A stretch of DNA of 64,000 bases from Batillaria attramentaria (Eukaryota; Mollusca; Gastropoda; Batillariidae): NCBI GenBank assembly GCA_018292915.2, contig JACVVK020000055.1, positions 206,001 to 270,000 of the forward strand. The letters are read 5' to 3'. Position numbers and translations under genes: made by a program. The notes under the pieces are model-generated. The model did not search any database. It worked only from the letters and a program-made list of their open reading frames with translations, and was not told the DNA's origin. Below, in pieces: positions 52,233-63,505 of this stretch. Each line of letters begins with the position of its first letter. Position 1 is the stretch's first letter.

Positions 52233-54144
52233 ACTGCAGCAGCAGCAGCAGCAGCAGCAACATCAGAGCCAGCAACTACAGCAGCAACAACCACAGCAAC
52301 CACAACAACAACAAGGCCAGGTGCCAGATGTGTCGCCAGGACTGTGGAGTGTGCTGTCCGAGATCTCCTGCCCACAGCCCCGTGACCTGCAGATTGAGTT
52401 CAGTCGCATGATGTACACCGTCACCTCAACACGTATGCGGGAGATCTGGGCAGAGAAGCCAACCCAGGCCGTAGCGCCGCAGACTGCGTGTCAGGCGGGC
52501 AGAAACCAGACAGAGAAACTGAACACGGACCAGTCTGGCTTCCTCAGGTCCGGTCTGTGCCAAACGGCATCTTCCTCGACATTGACAGAGGAGAGAGATG
52601 ACGAAGATCACATTGACGACATTCTGGCCATGGCGGGCAGTAGTGACGTCACAGATCACTATGACGACGGCGTGGGGCATGCGTGTTACGCTGGCATGTC
52701 GAACCTCAGTGCTCCTTCTTTGTCCAGTGAAACGATTTCGGTGTCGGTCGAGCCCGCCGCGGACTGCAGGTACAGTTTATCGGGCTTGCCAGACAGTTGT
52801 GGGCACACACAGAAGCCATCGTTTCAGTGCCACCAGACAGACCCAGGGGACCCTTTTTACGGGCCTGGGCGTGGTTGTAGTGACAGTCTGGAAGCGTTAG
52901 GCAAACCTTGTGACGACGAAGATGACGATATAGCTTCGATGATAGACAACGCCCGACTAGAGATGCAGATGGAGGAGGAAGAGGAAGAAGAAGCGAACCA
53001 GAGACTGCAGATGCTGCTCTACCAACAGCAGCAGAAGACCGACTTCACGCAGCATCAGGAGCAAGAGACGGAAGGACCGCAGACTGACAGTCAGCCTGCT
53101 CCCCCGGAGGAGTTAAACGTTGAAGGTCACACGAGCAATGGCTGTCGCGCGCAGGGTGACGAGAAAAACGTTCCTGTAGAAAAGGATGATTCGCAAAACG
53201 TTCACAGTGAGTTGCTAAAACACTACCAGCATTATGACTCCGAAGCTGGGGAGCAGCCCGAGGAGACCTCGGAGTCCAACTTTGAATCCGAGAGACAGAT
53301 CCGCTTTGTTCTGCGCAGATCCACTGTGAACCACCACTTGAGCCAAGATCTTCAGCAGAGCCCCGTCACTGCTGCAGACTCGATTCTCAGTCGCCCAAGT
53401 TACAGCTGGCAGCGTCCCGCACGGCGCCTGTATCAACTGGCTCAAAACAGCACCACTGAAACCATTCCTGACGTCACGGACGACCGAAATCACGTCACTT
53501 CCTCTGAGGTCAGCGCGATGGTTACGACGTCTAACTCCTGTCCGATATTCGTGCCGATAGAAAAAGCACAGGACGAATTTGAATCGGGTGATTTTTTTCG
53601 GCTGAAGGTGCCTTTCCAGGTTGACAATTGTGACAAAAACTCTGACAAACAACGCCGCCATGGTCGTTTTGGGCTTTGTGTTGAAGAAAACAAATCCGAC
53701 GAACCTGAGAATCCAAAACCCAGCAACGCGTGCCCCTTCTCTGGTCCATCCAGTGAAAGCAGCCAGAGTTTTAGCTTCGATTCGGGAAACATCCTCAAAC
53801 ATAACACGGGCAAGATCCGAATTTTGGGCAGCAAAGCTTACTCAGAAGCCTACGCAAGCGCGGGCAAACCGGAGCAAAAGGACGGGGCTGTTTCCAAGGC
53901 TGGCTCCACGGACCAGCAGATGAGAGACCCTGTGGAGGCGGGTGACGACGAAGGGAGGGGGAAGGCGGACAGTTCTTCCCAGAAGGACGGTGCCAAAAAG
54001 CCGGTGGTGGTGTCTGTGAGACCGTTATCTCACGCGGCGCGACGCAGTTCACACTCGTATCTGACACAGCGACATACGTCGAGACATCGCCAGCCGCAAG
54101 GCAAACTGCATGCTAACAGACACAGACAGGTAGACAGCAGTCGC

Positions 54145-54188
<44 letters not shown>

Positions 54189-54243
54189 TGTAGGCAATGG
54201 AAATGGGCAGGGCAGTGTTATTATTGTCTAGTGTGTATGCGTG

Positions 54244-54310
<67 letters not shown>

Positions 54311-56207
54311 CAACGGAGATGGGCAGGGCAATGTCACACCTGCTATTCTGTATATACTATGTTAAAATGTTCTTGTCTCAGTTTGGTTATGGGTGGCAGA
54401 ATGGTAGAGCGTTGGACTAATGCTCGGGTCGTGAGTTCGTATCCCGGCTGGGGTCAAATTTTTGTGCTGTCTTTTTCATCGTTTCCCAGTCTTTGATATC
54501 ACCCGTATGTGGTGGAAAAGGACGTTGAACCCCCAAACACCCACCCACCCCAGTCTGGTTATTCCGTCACACCACCGGACTACGAAACGCTTATAAGACG
54601 TATAATTATGACATCGCAGTGCAGACGCAGGTTACGACCTTCCCCGGTGAAAGAAACAACAAACAAAAACAAACAAAAAAAAAACCAAAAAAAAAAGAAG
54701 ATCTGAACAACAACAACAACAGCCACACCAACCAACCAAACAAACAAACAAATCACCAGCATCTGAACGACTGGTTTCTACAGGGCCCACACCAAGAGTC
54801 GAGAACTACAGACGGGGATGGGGGCGCTGCCTCAGCCGATCTGTCCCAAGCCCCAAGACCTCCGGGAGCCGTGCCAGACCAGAAGAAGAGGACGTCAGAA
54901 ATCTGCGCCACTCAGAGCGCTCACGAGACCCAGCCACTGCCTGGACCGGATGCACAGACCCAGAGACGCTCTGCTAGTGAATCAGATGTGTGAGTCTGGT
55001 GCTTGTCGTTATCTGTGTCAGATAGTGTGGTTCGTTTATACTGAACAGATGGGAGGGGATGCGAAGGCGGTGGGTTGGGTACAGCTACTACTGCTACTAC
55101 TACTAAGGCCCATGGCTCCAAGTGGAGCATAGGCCATCGACGACCCTTCGCCATCGCACTCTGTTCTGGGCTACTCTTGCCACTCCAGTCCAGCTGATCC
55201 CGGCCCTGTTTGCATAGCTCTGCCTCAGTGTCCCGCCTCCAGCTGTTACGAGGCCGGCCTCTCTTCCTTTTCCCCTGCGGATGGGTTGGGTACAGGGTGG
55301 GGCTTAATTCAACTGAGAGCAGTTTTGTCATTTCAAGCTGTGAGACTCAACGTCACTTGATGGTCAAGTGTCCTGTTGTTGTCTTGGTTGTTGCTGCTGT
55401 GGTTGTTGTTCAGCCGGTTTCCCTTATTGGGAATGAGGTATGCGGCACTTGTGCATGTCTTTTCGGCGGGGTGGGGGCAGAGAGAGAGAGAGAGATCAAA
55501 CTGATAAATTTGAAAATAGCTCGTTGGGCTTTTTCTGTGTGTCGCCAGCATCGGGAAATGCGATGGCATGCAGACTATCCCATCATCCTCGGGCCAAAAT
55601 GCCGGGGCAGGGGACACAACCAGGAATGCAGTCAGTGCCATACTTACTGCCCCTTCCTTGTGTGGGACGTCTTTCAGCTACCAGGATAACTACAACGAGA
55701 GTGTTGCTAAAGGTGTGTGTTGGGTAGGTAGGATGCGTCTATGTACTTGATAAATCCAGGCGTTTAGTCCTTTTTACTAAAGAACGGTACAACTCATCGG
55801 ACGCCGTTCATGAATTATGATGAGGATTGTGTCGATGACAATATCCGCTCTTCAGCCTGGCTTGTGTCAAGTCACGCATGACAATAACTGAACTCGCTTG
55901 TCTTTGGTCCTTGTTCTTTTGCCGCAAGGATCCTCACTCTGTTCTGTTTAGAAGAGCCGTTGTGTACGAGGGGCGTTCTGTCTGTATGTTAGTTTGTTTT
56001 TAAGTTGTTTCTCTATAGAGAAACAATTTTATGAGACGGGGCAGATTTTGCTACGCGCAGCAGCAAGTTTCAGTGATACAAAACAAGACTGTGACGTTTC
56101 TCCACACAGTACTTTCTTTCACGCACACAGTGACGTAACGAAATCTGCGTCATAGACACCTTACGTGCACACTATGCTGCTGCGTTCTTTTTGGCGGGAG
56201 TTGTGAG

Positions 56208-56255
<48 letters not shown>

Positions 56256-59200
56256 ACGGATGTAATGATGGCTATCTCCTAAACCACCTCGTTGGAGGCC
56301 TTTTTACTTTGAGATAAAATGGGAATTCACCTTCTCCAGACCTATTTTTCACGATTTTTAGCCTACTGCATTTTCAGAAGAGTTATCGCCGATTTAAAAA
56401 AAATCGGTCATGTTACGAATTTTTTCTAAAAAAATGTTCAAATGGCTTCGTTTTCTGAAATTGGGAAGATCATCCAATTATACTGCCTGTTTTCGTAGCA
56501 CAGCTCTGTAGCTCTGACAGGTTTTGTGTAAGAAAAATATTTCCGAGGTAGGGGTAGTTTGCATATAAGGCCAAATATCTATGAAAAGACTCCTTCAAAT
56601 TACTCATCATTCCGGTATTTTTGTCACTTGTGCCAACTGCACATATGACATGAACCACTGCACTATTATAGCTTTAGTATTAAGAATAGCAGAGCTTTTA
56701 GATAAACACATTTTTCACGTTTCTGCGAGAAGCGCCGGTCAAAAAAGTTCCAATTTTGCAATTTCGTAAGTGCAGTTCAAGGCACTTTGAGTCCACGTTT
56801 CATCAGCTCTCTAGATCTTCCAGATTTTATGTAAAAATTAATTCAGTCACAGAAGTCACAAAAGCAACAAGGAAATCACAAGATATGTAGAAGTATCATC
56901 TGTCAGACGAGCAGCGTGAGGCTGACGTCAAATGTTTGGTTCACAGACAAAATCTGCAAGTATCGTCACTGCTTCCGACATTTCATCAGCCCTCTAGATC
57001 TTCCAGATTTCATGTGAAAAATAATTCAGTCGGAGAAGTCACAAAGCCAACAGGGAAATCACAAGACATGAACAAGCATCCTCAGACGATCTCAGTGCTA
57101 GAGGCTGACGTCAAAAGTTTACTTCACGGAATTGACGTCATCTCTCTCTCTCTCTCTCTGTATGACGACCTGCCTGAGGCTGACGTCAAATGTTTAGTTC
57201 ACGGAACTGACGTCTATCTCTCTCTCTCTCTGGGGAGCCAGGGTGGCCGAATGGTAGAGCGTTGGACTTTCAATGCTTGGGCCGAGAGTTCGAATCCCGG
57301 CCGCTGGGGCCAAATATTTGTGCTGGCCTTTTTCTCGTTGCCCCGTCTTTGATATCACCCTTATGTGGGGGAAAAGGACGTTAAACTCCTAAACACCCAC
57401 CCACCCACCCTCTCTCTCTGCCTCTCTCTCTCTCTCTCCCTTCTTCCCCCACCCCCAGTCACGTGGCTAATCGGTCGAGGTCGTAGAGGATCTAGTGTCA
57501 TCGGTAGAACTTGGAGAGGGGAGAACCGGCAACAATAACAACAAAACAGACAAAATAAAATGAAGTTTGGAGAAACAACTTTGTTCCTCCTTGTTTTCTT
57601 TGTGCAGGTAGCGGCAAGACAGGTGGAGACCTCGACAGCAACTTGGACAATCCGCCCTGCTGGCATCGCCATCAACGACAAAGAGACTCTGCTGATCTCA
57701 TGGCCGACAACTCGGCCTTTGCCATGACGCACGTGACTCCGAGTAGCAGCCCTTGGGCCACGAGCACCCGTGAGGGCCAGGGTGGGGGAGGGGGTGCTGG
57801 GGGGAAGTGGGTGCGGGTGCCCGAAACAGAAGGTCAGCACGCAAGCCAAGGTGACGTCTCAGCAGGAAGTGTCTGCGTCTCTGACTTGCCCACAGACGTC
57901 CCCGCTGGCTCTGGGGGAGGAAAGCTGTTCCAGGCACCGACACCCGCGGACTGGATGCAGGAGTCAAGTTCGGCCGAGAACGGCCCTGTTGTGGAGACGG
58001 ACGTTTCCACTGGGTGGAAACTAGCAAGGAGAAGGCACTGTAATAAGTCTGAGCACGATTCGAAGCCAGAGAATATCACTACTGTGCCAGGCCACGACAA
58101 ATCGCTTTTGTGTACAGACTTCGTGAACGTTACGTTTTCTTTACATGAGACCGACTCGTTAGCCCAGACCCGGGCTGGCCCTAGTGAGAGACCTCAAGCT
58201 CCGGAAGAATCCGGCAGCTGCACTCAGTGTTGCCTGAAAGACAAGAGAAGGAAGAGGACGCACTCCACCAAACCCATGGACTCGCTGGATGAGGTTGTGA
58301 CCCCTCTTCATGAGCTGAAGCTGAATACAGACACTCCCGGCGCTGAGACTGAGGGGTCGTATCCCAGGCCCTTCGCGAGGGTCAGCCCCCACGGCAAAAT
58401 GGCGGACTCTAAAGTTTGTGCCGTCGGTCCCTCTCAGACGACACCGGTGGCTGAGAGTGGGGTCACGTGGTCGCAGTACTCGGAGGCGGGTGCGCGGATG
58501 AAGGAAGCTTCGTTTGCTGAGCAGATCGCTTGTGCTTCTTACGACAGTCACAGGGACGACACTTGTTCTGACTTGTGGGATTCTGCGTCTCACAGTCAGA
58601 CGGAGAAACAGTGGGACCTCATGAGATCATCCAAAGATCAGGCCTCTACATCTCTCCTGCTGACGTCATGGAGACAGGGTTCTGCGTCACAAACGAGTGC
58701 CCAAGTGTCCAGTGCACAGCAGCCGAGTGGACCTTCGCCGAACATACACGGCTGCAGAGCTTCATGGGGGGAGGGGGTGGAAGGTGAGGGTGCCTCGGGG
58801 TGTTACAGAGGTACGTGCTGTCACATGGAAAGGTCAGAGGTGTGTGCAAGCCAGGCCAGCTTTCAGGACGGTTGTCTTTGTCAGGAGAACGCACAGGCCG
58901 TGGTGTCGACCAGCAGATCGGCGTACTTCACCGTCCCTCAGGGAGCGCACCAACCAGATTCAGTTCCCGTGGAAATCTTGACTTCTCAGAACGCACGTTC
59001 AAAAAACGATTGGATTCCGCTGTCCTCGCTCATCTGCCCCTGCGAGCAGGCCGACGTCTTGCAGAAAACGGACGAGGCTGGACCAGATGATGCGCTTCTT
59101 CCCCACAGCACGAACGATTCCAGCGAACGAGAGGACGCTAAACTTCCCCCTAACCTGCGCCTCAAGTTCGGGTACGACCAGGTCAGCTCAGGGAGCACGC

Positions 59201-59507
59201 CTAGCGACATTAACACACAGACGCTCACTTCTGCAGTGGGCAGTTCCATCCCTGACGGACTTGTTGTGCCTGAGCCTGAGGCTTCAACCGCAGCAGTAGG
59301 GTCGGTGTGTCTTGGGATCGGGGGTCACAAAGGGGAGGCAAGCGGACTGGGTTGCGTCCCTTCTCTGTCCTCGGCTGGGCACGCCAAGAAGTCGGCGCAC
59401 AAGGAGCGAATACTGGAGGAAATTAGTGCCTGGTTCACCGACAACACCAGGTCAGTCTCTCCGTCTGTCTTTGTCTGTCTCTCTCTCTCTCTCCCCTACC
59501 CCCCACG

Positions 59508-59552
<45 letters not shown>

Positions 59553-59826
59553 GTGTATGTGTGTGTGAAGCAAAGGGCACAGTTTGTTTCCTTGTGAGCA
59601 GAGTTCCTACTGTGCACACCGGCAGTATAGCAGGTGAACTTGTATTCCCCAGCCTCCCGTACAAAGTCATGCGCTCCCCAGATATCTCACACTCAGCCCG
59701 CCAGATCTGTCATTCTCATTTTGCAGAGCGCCCTCAACTTCGAGAAAAGGGGACAATGCAGGATCTGATTCTCGGCACTGTATTCCTGTACGGATCAGCC
59801 AGAGAGACAGCGAGGTGAAACCAGAC

Positions 59827-59872
<46 letters not shown>

Positions 59873-60034
59873 AGGGGGGGGGGGAAGGGTAAATTTGTTG
59901 GAGAGACTATACCTTCTAGCTTGCATTTACTGCCTTTATTGAGGTCTCGCGTGCAAGTCACGATGCAGCTGAGATGCCCCATAGGAGTTAGAGGGTTCAT
60001 ACGCTGGACACCTTCCCAGCATATGACATTTAGT

Positions 60035-60105
<71 letters not shown>

Positions 60106-62260
60106 GTCCCAGGTGTATAGCAGGGGTCACACGATTGACGAGAACGCTGAGGAGTTTGGAAGCGTGGAAGGGGCTTGCTCCGCCCGCTACAACAACTTCT
60201 CCCTCCCCTCGGCGGACCCCGCAGTCTCCCTGGCTTCCTCCACCGGGCCCAGCTTCCAGATCTACGGGCCGTCCAGCTACTGCCAGAGTGCAGACGACTG
60301 CTTTGACCCCTCGTCCAGGTCATGTGACGACACGAGGCCCTTTGACCCGGGGACCGCCAACTACAAGGCAAAAAACGTTCCGGTCAACCAGGCAGCCAAG
60401 CACAGAGCCGGCGCAGAAGCCGAAAGCGGAAGAGGAAGTCGCCTGTTCAGCGAGGTAGCGAGGAGTGGCGTGGGATCGGGAGAGAAATCCACGAGAACGG
60501 AAGGCGACCCGATGAGCAGCATAAGAAGCGATTCCAACGCCCCCTACCCCATCAGGACCGACTACTTGTGCAACCAGCATCTCATACCTGAACAGTTTCG
60601 GAAGCTGATTGTCCCGGACATTGAGAAGATGATGCAGCTGGGGAGAGACATCGGGTTAGAGAATAGCATGGACTCCCACACTGCCAGTACCTGCGGTGTG
60701 CCTACTGGAAGGTCCGAGGGAAGAACCACAAAAACCGACGTGGGAATCAGCGCGTGCTCGATCAGGTCAGTGACGGAAACCACGATCAAAGGCACATGTA
60801 ACACACCACCCGCTCACACTACAGACCAAGGTGCACTCTCTCCAGTCGATGCGGCGTCAGCGTCCAGCCAAAGTTCCCAACCTGCTGCTTCCCAAGGTTT
60901 CCACATCACCGCTGAGGAACTGTTCGCCAACTACGAAGCCGCCGTCATGGGATCTCGCAAAGTGACCGCAGCGCGAGTGCAGAACGTCAGAGCAGACATT
61001 CCTCCGGACGAGTTCAAACCCGAGGTGGCAGCAGCCTCCAAAGACGTGCAGGGGGGAGCCTCGAGGACCTCCGGAACGCCCACTAGCGCCTTCGCCAGTT
61101 CCGCAGCAGCCACGACCAACACAAAGTCAGCAGCAGTGGTAGGGGTCCGCAATCAGACACAGGGCTCGAAAATCCCTGTACAGGCGAGTCGCCTTGGGTT
61201 GGACACAAAGGGCCAGACAGCTGGAGCACAAGGCAGGTCAGGAGATGCCAGGACCGGTACTCAGCAGCAGCAGCACCATAACATCACGCCCTCCAACGCC
61301 CAGGCTAGCAAAGGACGAGAACAGATCATGGCGGCGGCCGCCTACTACGCCAATACGCGCCTTAATGATGTCATGACTTATGCCAGCATCAACATTCCGG
61401 GGTTGCCGCGTATACCCATTCTGTCCCCGCAGGCCGCTGCCCAGAACGCCTTCATGCTGAAGACCAACAGTATGCGGCCGTGCCTCCAGCCCAACCTGTC
61501 TGTCCCTCCCCCGGGCTTCATCCCGCTCATGCCCGTCCCCACGGGACCAACGTTCCATCATGGTCCCGGGGGTTACCCCATGGGACCGTACTTCTCACCG
61601 GGGGTGTTCCACACGCCCAACTTCATCGCCATGACGCCTCACCCGTCCCCGGCCACCTTCATGCAGCAGACCAAGGTGAACATCTGCGCCAACGTCAACA
61701 TCAACAGCAGCGTGTCGGCCACCTTCAACGTCAGCAGCGGCGCCGGCGGCGGCAACTCGCGCAACGACATCCACAACCCCATCTTCGCCCTCAACAACAT
61801 GCGGGGCACTTCGGGCGCCAACACCGCCACCACCACCACCACCAGCTCCGTTACCAGCGGGGTCTCGTCTGACCCAAACAGGAAGTTCGGCGAGCAGAGA
61901 CAGTTTCCCAAGACTTCCGTTTCCGGTGGCTGGGTTCAGCCGGGTGTTCTGAAGGCAACGGCCGCTCTGGCCAAGGCGCAAGGAGCCGTGCAGAAACTCG
62001 GAGGAGGTGCAGCTGGCATTGACAATGGACAGAGAAACCATGGCAGCCAGAGTTGCAGGACAGAGGGCGATAGCGCTTCTGTTACCTTGCGCCACGTTGG
62101 ACATGCGGAAGATGGGAGAGGGGGGAGTGGTGGGGGTGGAAGAGGTCACCACGACAAGTCCCGAGGGGCTGGGGCAGGTGGTCAGAGTGACGTCACCACT
62201 GTAAGACCTCGCGGCTCCAACACGGACAACCTCATCCGTGTCTTCCCGCCACGCATGTAG
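44700..62260 (+). CDS. Large unrecognised glutamine-rich protein (8 coding exons)
   Basis: Exons are 44700-45013, 50331-50526, 52012-54129, 54784-54989, 55678-55712, 57608-59450, 59727-59814 and 60113-62260. Every junction is GT-AG and all phases agree, giving 2,315 aa. The N-terminal 170 residues look globular (FYKPAHLAALDNLRFLKDD; YLHNYRNFLQDMRLGMRRGK). Residues about 179-273 are a poly-Gln tract, then an acidic patch (DDEDDDIASMIDNARLEMQM). The middle is Ser-rich and disordered. The C-terminal exon has an Ala/Thr-rich stretch, then Pro/Gly/Met-rich sequence (PPPGFIPLMPVPTGP) and ends LIRVFPPRM. I cannot name the family. The ATG at 44700 has a good Kozak context. The Q tract suggests a regulatory or RNA-binding scaffold, an inference only. 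Confidence 0.8.
45930..46168. repeat. Very long (AC)n microsatellite
   Basis: About 200 bp of AC repeats, interrupted by (AAC)n near 46062-46080 and begun by (ACGC)n. It lies in intron 1 of the large gene. Long Cys/Val or Thr/His frames across it are artefacts. Confidence 0.95.
46494..46606. repeat. (TG)n(CG)n(TG)n microsatellite
   Basis: About 33 TG units, eight CG units and further TG. The alternating purine-pyrimidine run is a Z-DNA candidate. Confidence 0.93.
47395..47799 (+). mobile_element. SINE family A, copy 3
   Basis: Full-length copy with A box (TGGTCTAGTGG), B-box-like GGTTCGACTCC and an (ATT)n tail, in the sense orientation in intron 1 of the large gene. Confidence 0.85.
48466..48645. 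repeat. GAT/GAC-rich trinucleotide tract
   Basis: Imperfect (GAT)n/(GAC)n repeat of about 180 bp in intron 1 of the large gene. Frames encoding Met/Thr runs are artefacts. Confidence 0.85.
49697..49865 (-). mobile_element. SINE family B, full-length, 13-bp TSD
   Basis: The reverse-strand copy is complete from the GGGGAGCC head to the CCCACCC tail. Perfect direct repeats ATGGTACATTTCG lie at 49684-49696 and 49866-49878. It is in intron 1 of the large gene. Confidence 0.92.
51005..51073. repeat. (AC)n microsatellite in A/C-rich tract
   Basis: About 34 AC units sit inside a 300-bp A- and C-rich low-complexity stretch (50930-51240). Confidence 0.92.
51423..51758. mobile_element. Foldback / MITE-like element
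   Basis: Arms at 51423-51444 and 51737-51758 contain a perfect 16-bp inverted repeat (GCTCTTAACTGGGCAC), with 5 of 6 further matches outward. The interior shows no conserved frame. It is in intron 2 of the large gene. No TSD was recognised. Confidence 0.55.
52036..52320 (+). repeat. Coding (CAG/CAA)n poly-glutamine tract
   Basis: Mixed CAG and CAA codons encode a roughly 95-residue Q-rich stretch with interspersed L, H and R. The codon mixture implies selection for glutamine, or an old repeat, rather than a fresh CAG expansion. Confidence 0.9.
54147..54308. repeat. Two (TG)n tracts flanking a duplicated segment
   Basis: TG tracts at about 54147-54186 and 54247-54308 are each followed by similar text (GGCAATGG.. 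and GGCAACGG.. then GATGGGCAGGGCA-like sequence), showing a local duplication. They begin just 17 bp inside intron 3 of the large gene. Confidence 0.88.
54391..54550 (+). mobile_element. SINE family B, copy with 12-bp TSD
   Basis: Complete from GGGTGGCAGAATGG to the CCCACCC tail. Direct repeats CAGTTTGGTTAT (54379-54390) and CAGTCTGGTTAT (54551-54562) differ at one base. It is in intron 3 of the large gene. Confidence 0.88.
55085..55295 (-). pseudogene. LINE 3'-end fragment
   Basis: The minus-strand frame reads GKRKRGRPRNSWRRDTEAEL followed by WPMLHLEPWA. The GRPRxxWRR motif is common at the C terminus of LINE reverse transcriptases. Only about 200 bp is present, so it is dead. It is in intron 4 of the large gene. 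Confidence 0.6.
55678..55712 (+). CDS. 35-bp micro-exon of the large gene
   Basis: Bounded by TTTCAG and GTGTGT. It takes phase 2 from the exon ending 54989 and gives phase 1 to the exon at 57608, encoding VYQDNYNESVAKG across the joins. Without it the flanking exons do not stay in frame (a stop arises at once at 57608). The phase logic is strong, but transcript evidence is lacking. Confidence 0.7.
56096..57576 (+). mobile_element. Repeat element R1, copy 2
   Basis: Ends are GTTTCTCCA (56096-56104) and TGGAGAAAC (57568-57576). It is co-linear with the minus-strand copy at 21832-24307 but lacks the P-like insertion; a (TG)n tract (56214-56254) and a SINE B (57232-57410) are inserted instead. 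TGACGTCA occurs at 56923, 57106, 57133 and 57181. It ends 31 bp before the exon at 57608, in the same orientation as the gene. Confidence 0.8.
57232..57410 (+). mobile_element. SINE family B, copy inside element R1
   Basis: Complete head (GGGGAGCC, A box TGGCCGAATGG, B-box-like AGTTCGAATCC), body and CCCACCC tail, inserted in a (CT)n tract, so the TSD cannot be resolved. Confidence 0.88.
59511..59566. repeat. (TG)n microsatellite
   Basis: About 25 TG units in intron 6 of the large gene, about 60 bp after the donor at 59450. Confidence 0.9.
59828..59885. repeat. (AG)n followed by poly-G tract
   Basis: About 17 AG units run into G-rich sequence of about 22 bp, in intron 7 of the large gene. 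Confidence 0.9.
60038..60104. repeat. (TG)n microsatellite at a 3' splice site
   Basis: About 33 TG units end 8 bp upstream of the acceptor CCCAG|GT at 60112, taking the place of a normal pyrimidine tract. Confidence 0.9.
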
Positions 62261-62266
62261 ACTGAG

Positions 62267-62268
<2 letters not shown>

Positions 62269-62322
<54 letters not shown>
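62269..62322. repeat. (AC)n microsatellite in 3' UTR
   Basis: About 27 AC units begin 9 bp after the stop codon of the large gene. Confidence 0.92.
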
Positions 62323-62323
<1 letters not shown>

Positions 62324-62324
<1 letters not shown>

Positions 62325-63270
62325 TCCTACTTGAATTAGAACGACCACAATGGACTTGTAAACGCCAACGTAATGATAGACAGACTCAGCTCACAGACCA
62401 CAAACGTTGAGCATTGCTGAGTATTTGAACAGAACGTACACGAACTGAGTCCTTTGTGTCACAAATATTGACTGGCGCGCGGACGGCTCTCGGCGGAGGT
62501 TGGTCACGTTTCATCACTTGTTGTGCTCGGTCCGTCAACGTTTGCCTTGTCAACGTTCGCCTCGTCAACGTTCGCCTTGTAAAACACTGAGAGACATGTA
62601 CGTAGTTATTGTGACCGAGTTTTCACTACACGTCTTTCATTTTTAGAATTTATGACAGCAGTAGGTATAGTGTCGTGATTCTAAGTTTGTGGGCATTATC
62701 CCAGACTGAATTTGACTTCAACAAGTACTTCAAACCCAAACACAATGAAAACCAAACCCCAAACTTGCTTGCTCCATATTTACCCGTGCCTTGAACATTT
62801 GCAAGAACTCTGTCCTCTCCCTCACCCCGTCCGTTATACTCGTACTTTCCAAGACTTTGTCAGAGGGGAGTGCTTTTTAGTCCGAACAAACAGCGAACAT
62901 GGTGTTTTTTTCCCCGTGTTTCTCGTGTGACATGCGGCTACCTTTGCCCTAATTCTCCCGGAGCGTGGTTTGAGCTGTTGTCCATGTCTGTTGGAAGAAA
63001 AACGTCTCCTGTGTGTCAAGAGCCTTGCCCCCCCCCCTCCTCTTCCCCCTCTCCCACCCCCTCGCCCTTTTCCTTCCCCTCCGCACTGCCCCGGTTCTGT
63101 TCCTGTCGTTTCACACTCGGGTGGCATGATCAGAAATGATAAAGGAGAACTATACTTTTGATAAAAGATAGGCATATTTACTGTTTCATAGTTACAGACA
63201 GCAGCCCAACCAATTCAAACTGTACTGGTGGTATTTTTCTTTTCCATGAAAACCTCTCCCTGTATGCGTA
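62324..63270. other. 3' flank, no further gene
   Basis: Contains a 16-bp tandem motif GTCAACGTT(T/C)GCC at 62533-62580 (three copies) and a C/T-rich stretch at 63029-63085. No coding exon was seen. Confidence 0.5.
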
Positions 63271-63505
63271 TAATAATAATAATGAGTATTGCATAGGCGC
63301 TTTACCCAATTTCATGAATCGGCTCAAAGCGCCGCGAACTGAACCCAACACGCACGCTCACGTGAATCACACGCATTCTCTCACATACTGGACATAAACA
63401 CATTACAATCACGTGGTGTGAAGGGTCAGCTCAGCTATTTAAATTTCGGAATTCAGAATTGCATTTATTTTTCAAATTTGGTGGGCTGAATATTTCCAAA
63501 GCAGA
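63271..63505 (-). mobile_element. SINE family A, 5'-truncated copy
   Basis: Body and (ATT)n tail match the other family A copies, but the tRNA head and CTCCGGGTACTCC region are missing, as expected for a 5'-truncated retrotransposon insertion. Confidence 0.82.

Noticed and set aside
57608..57720. Direct splice from 54989 to 57608
   Set aside because: It gives an immediate stop; the 35-bp exon at 55678 fixes the phase. An alternative acceptor at 57611 remains possible.
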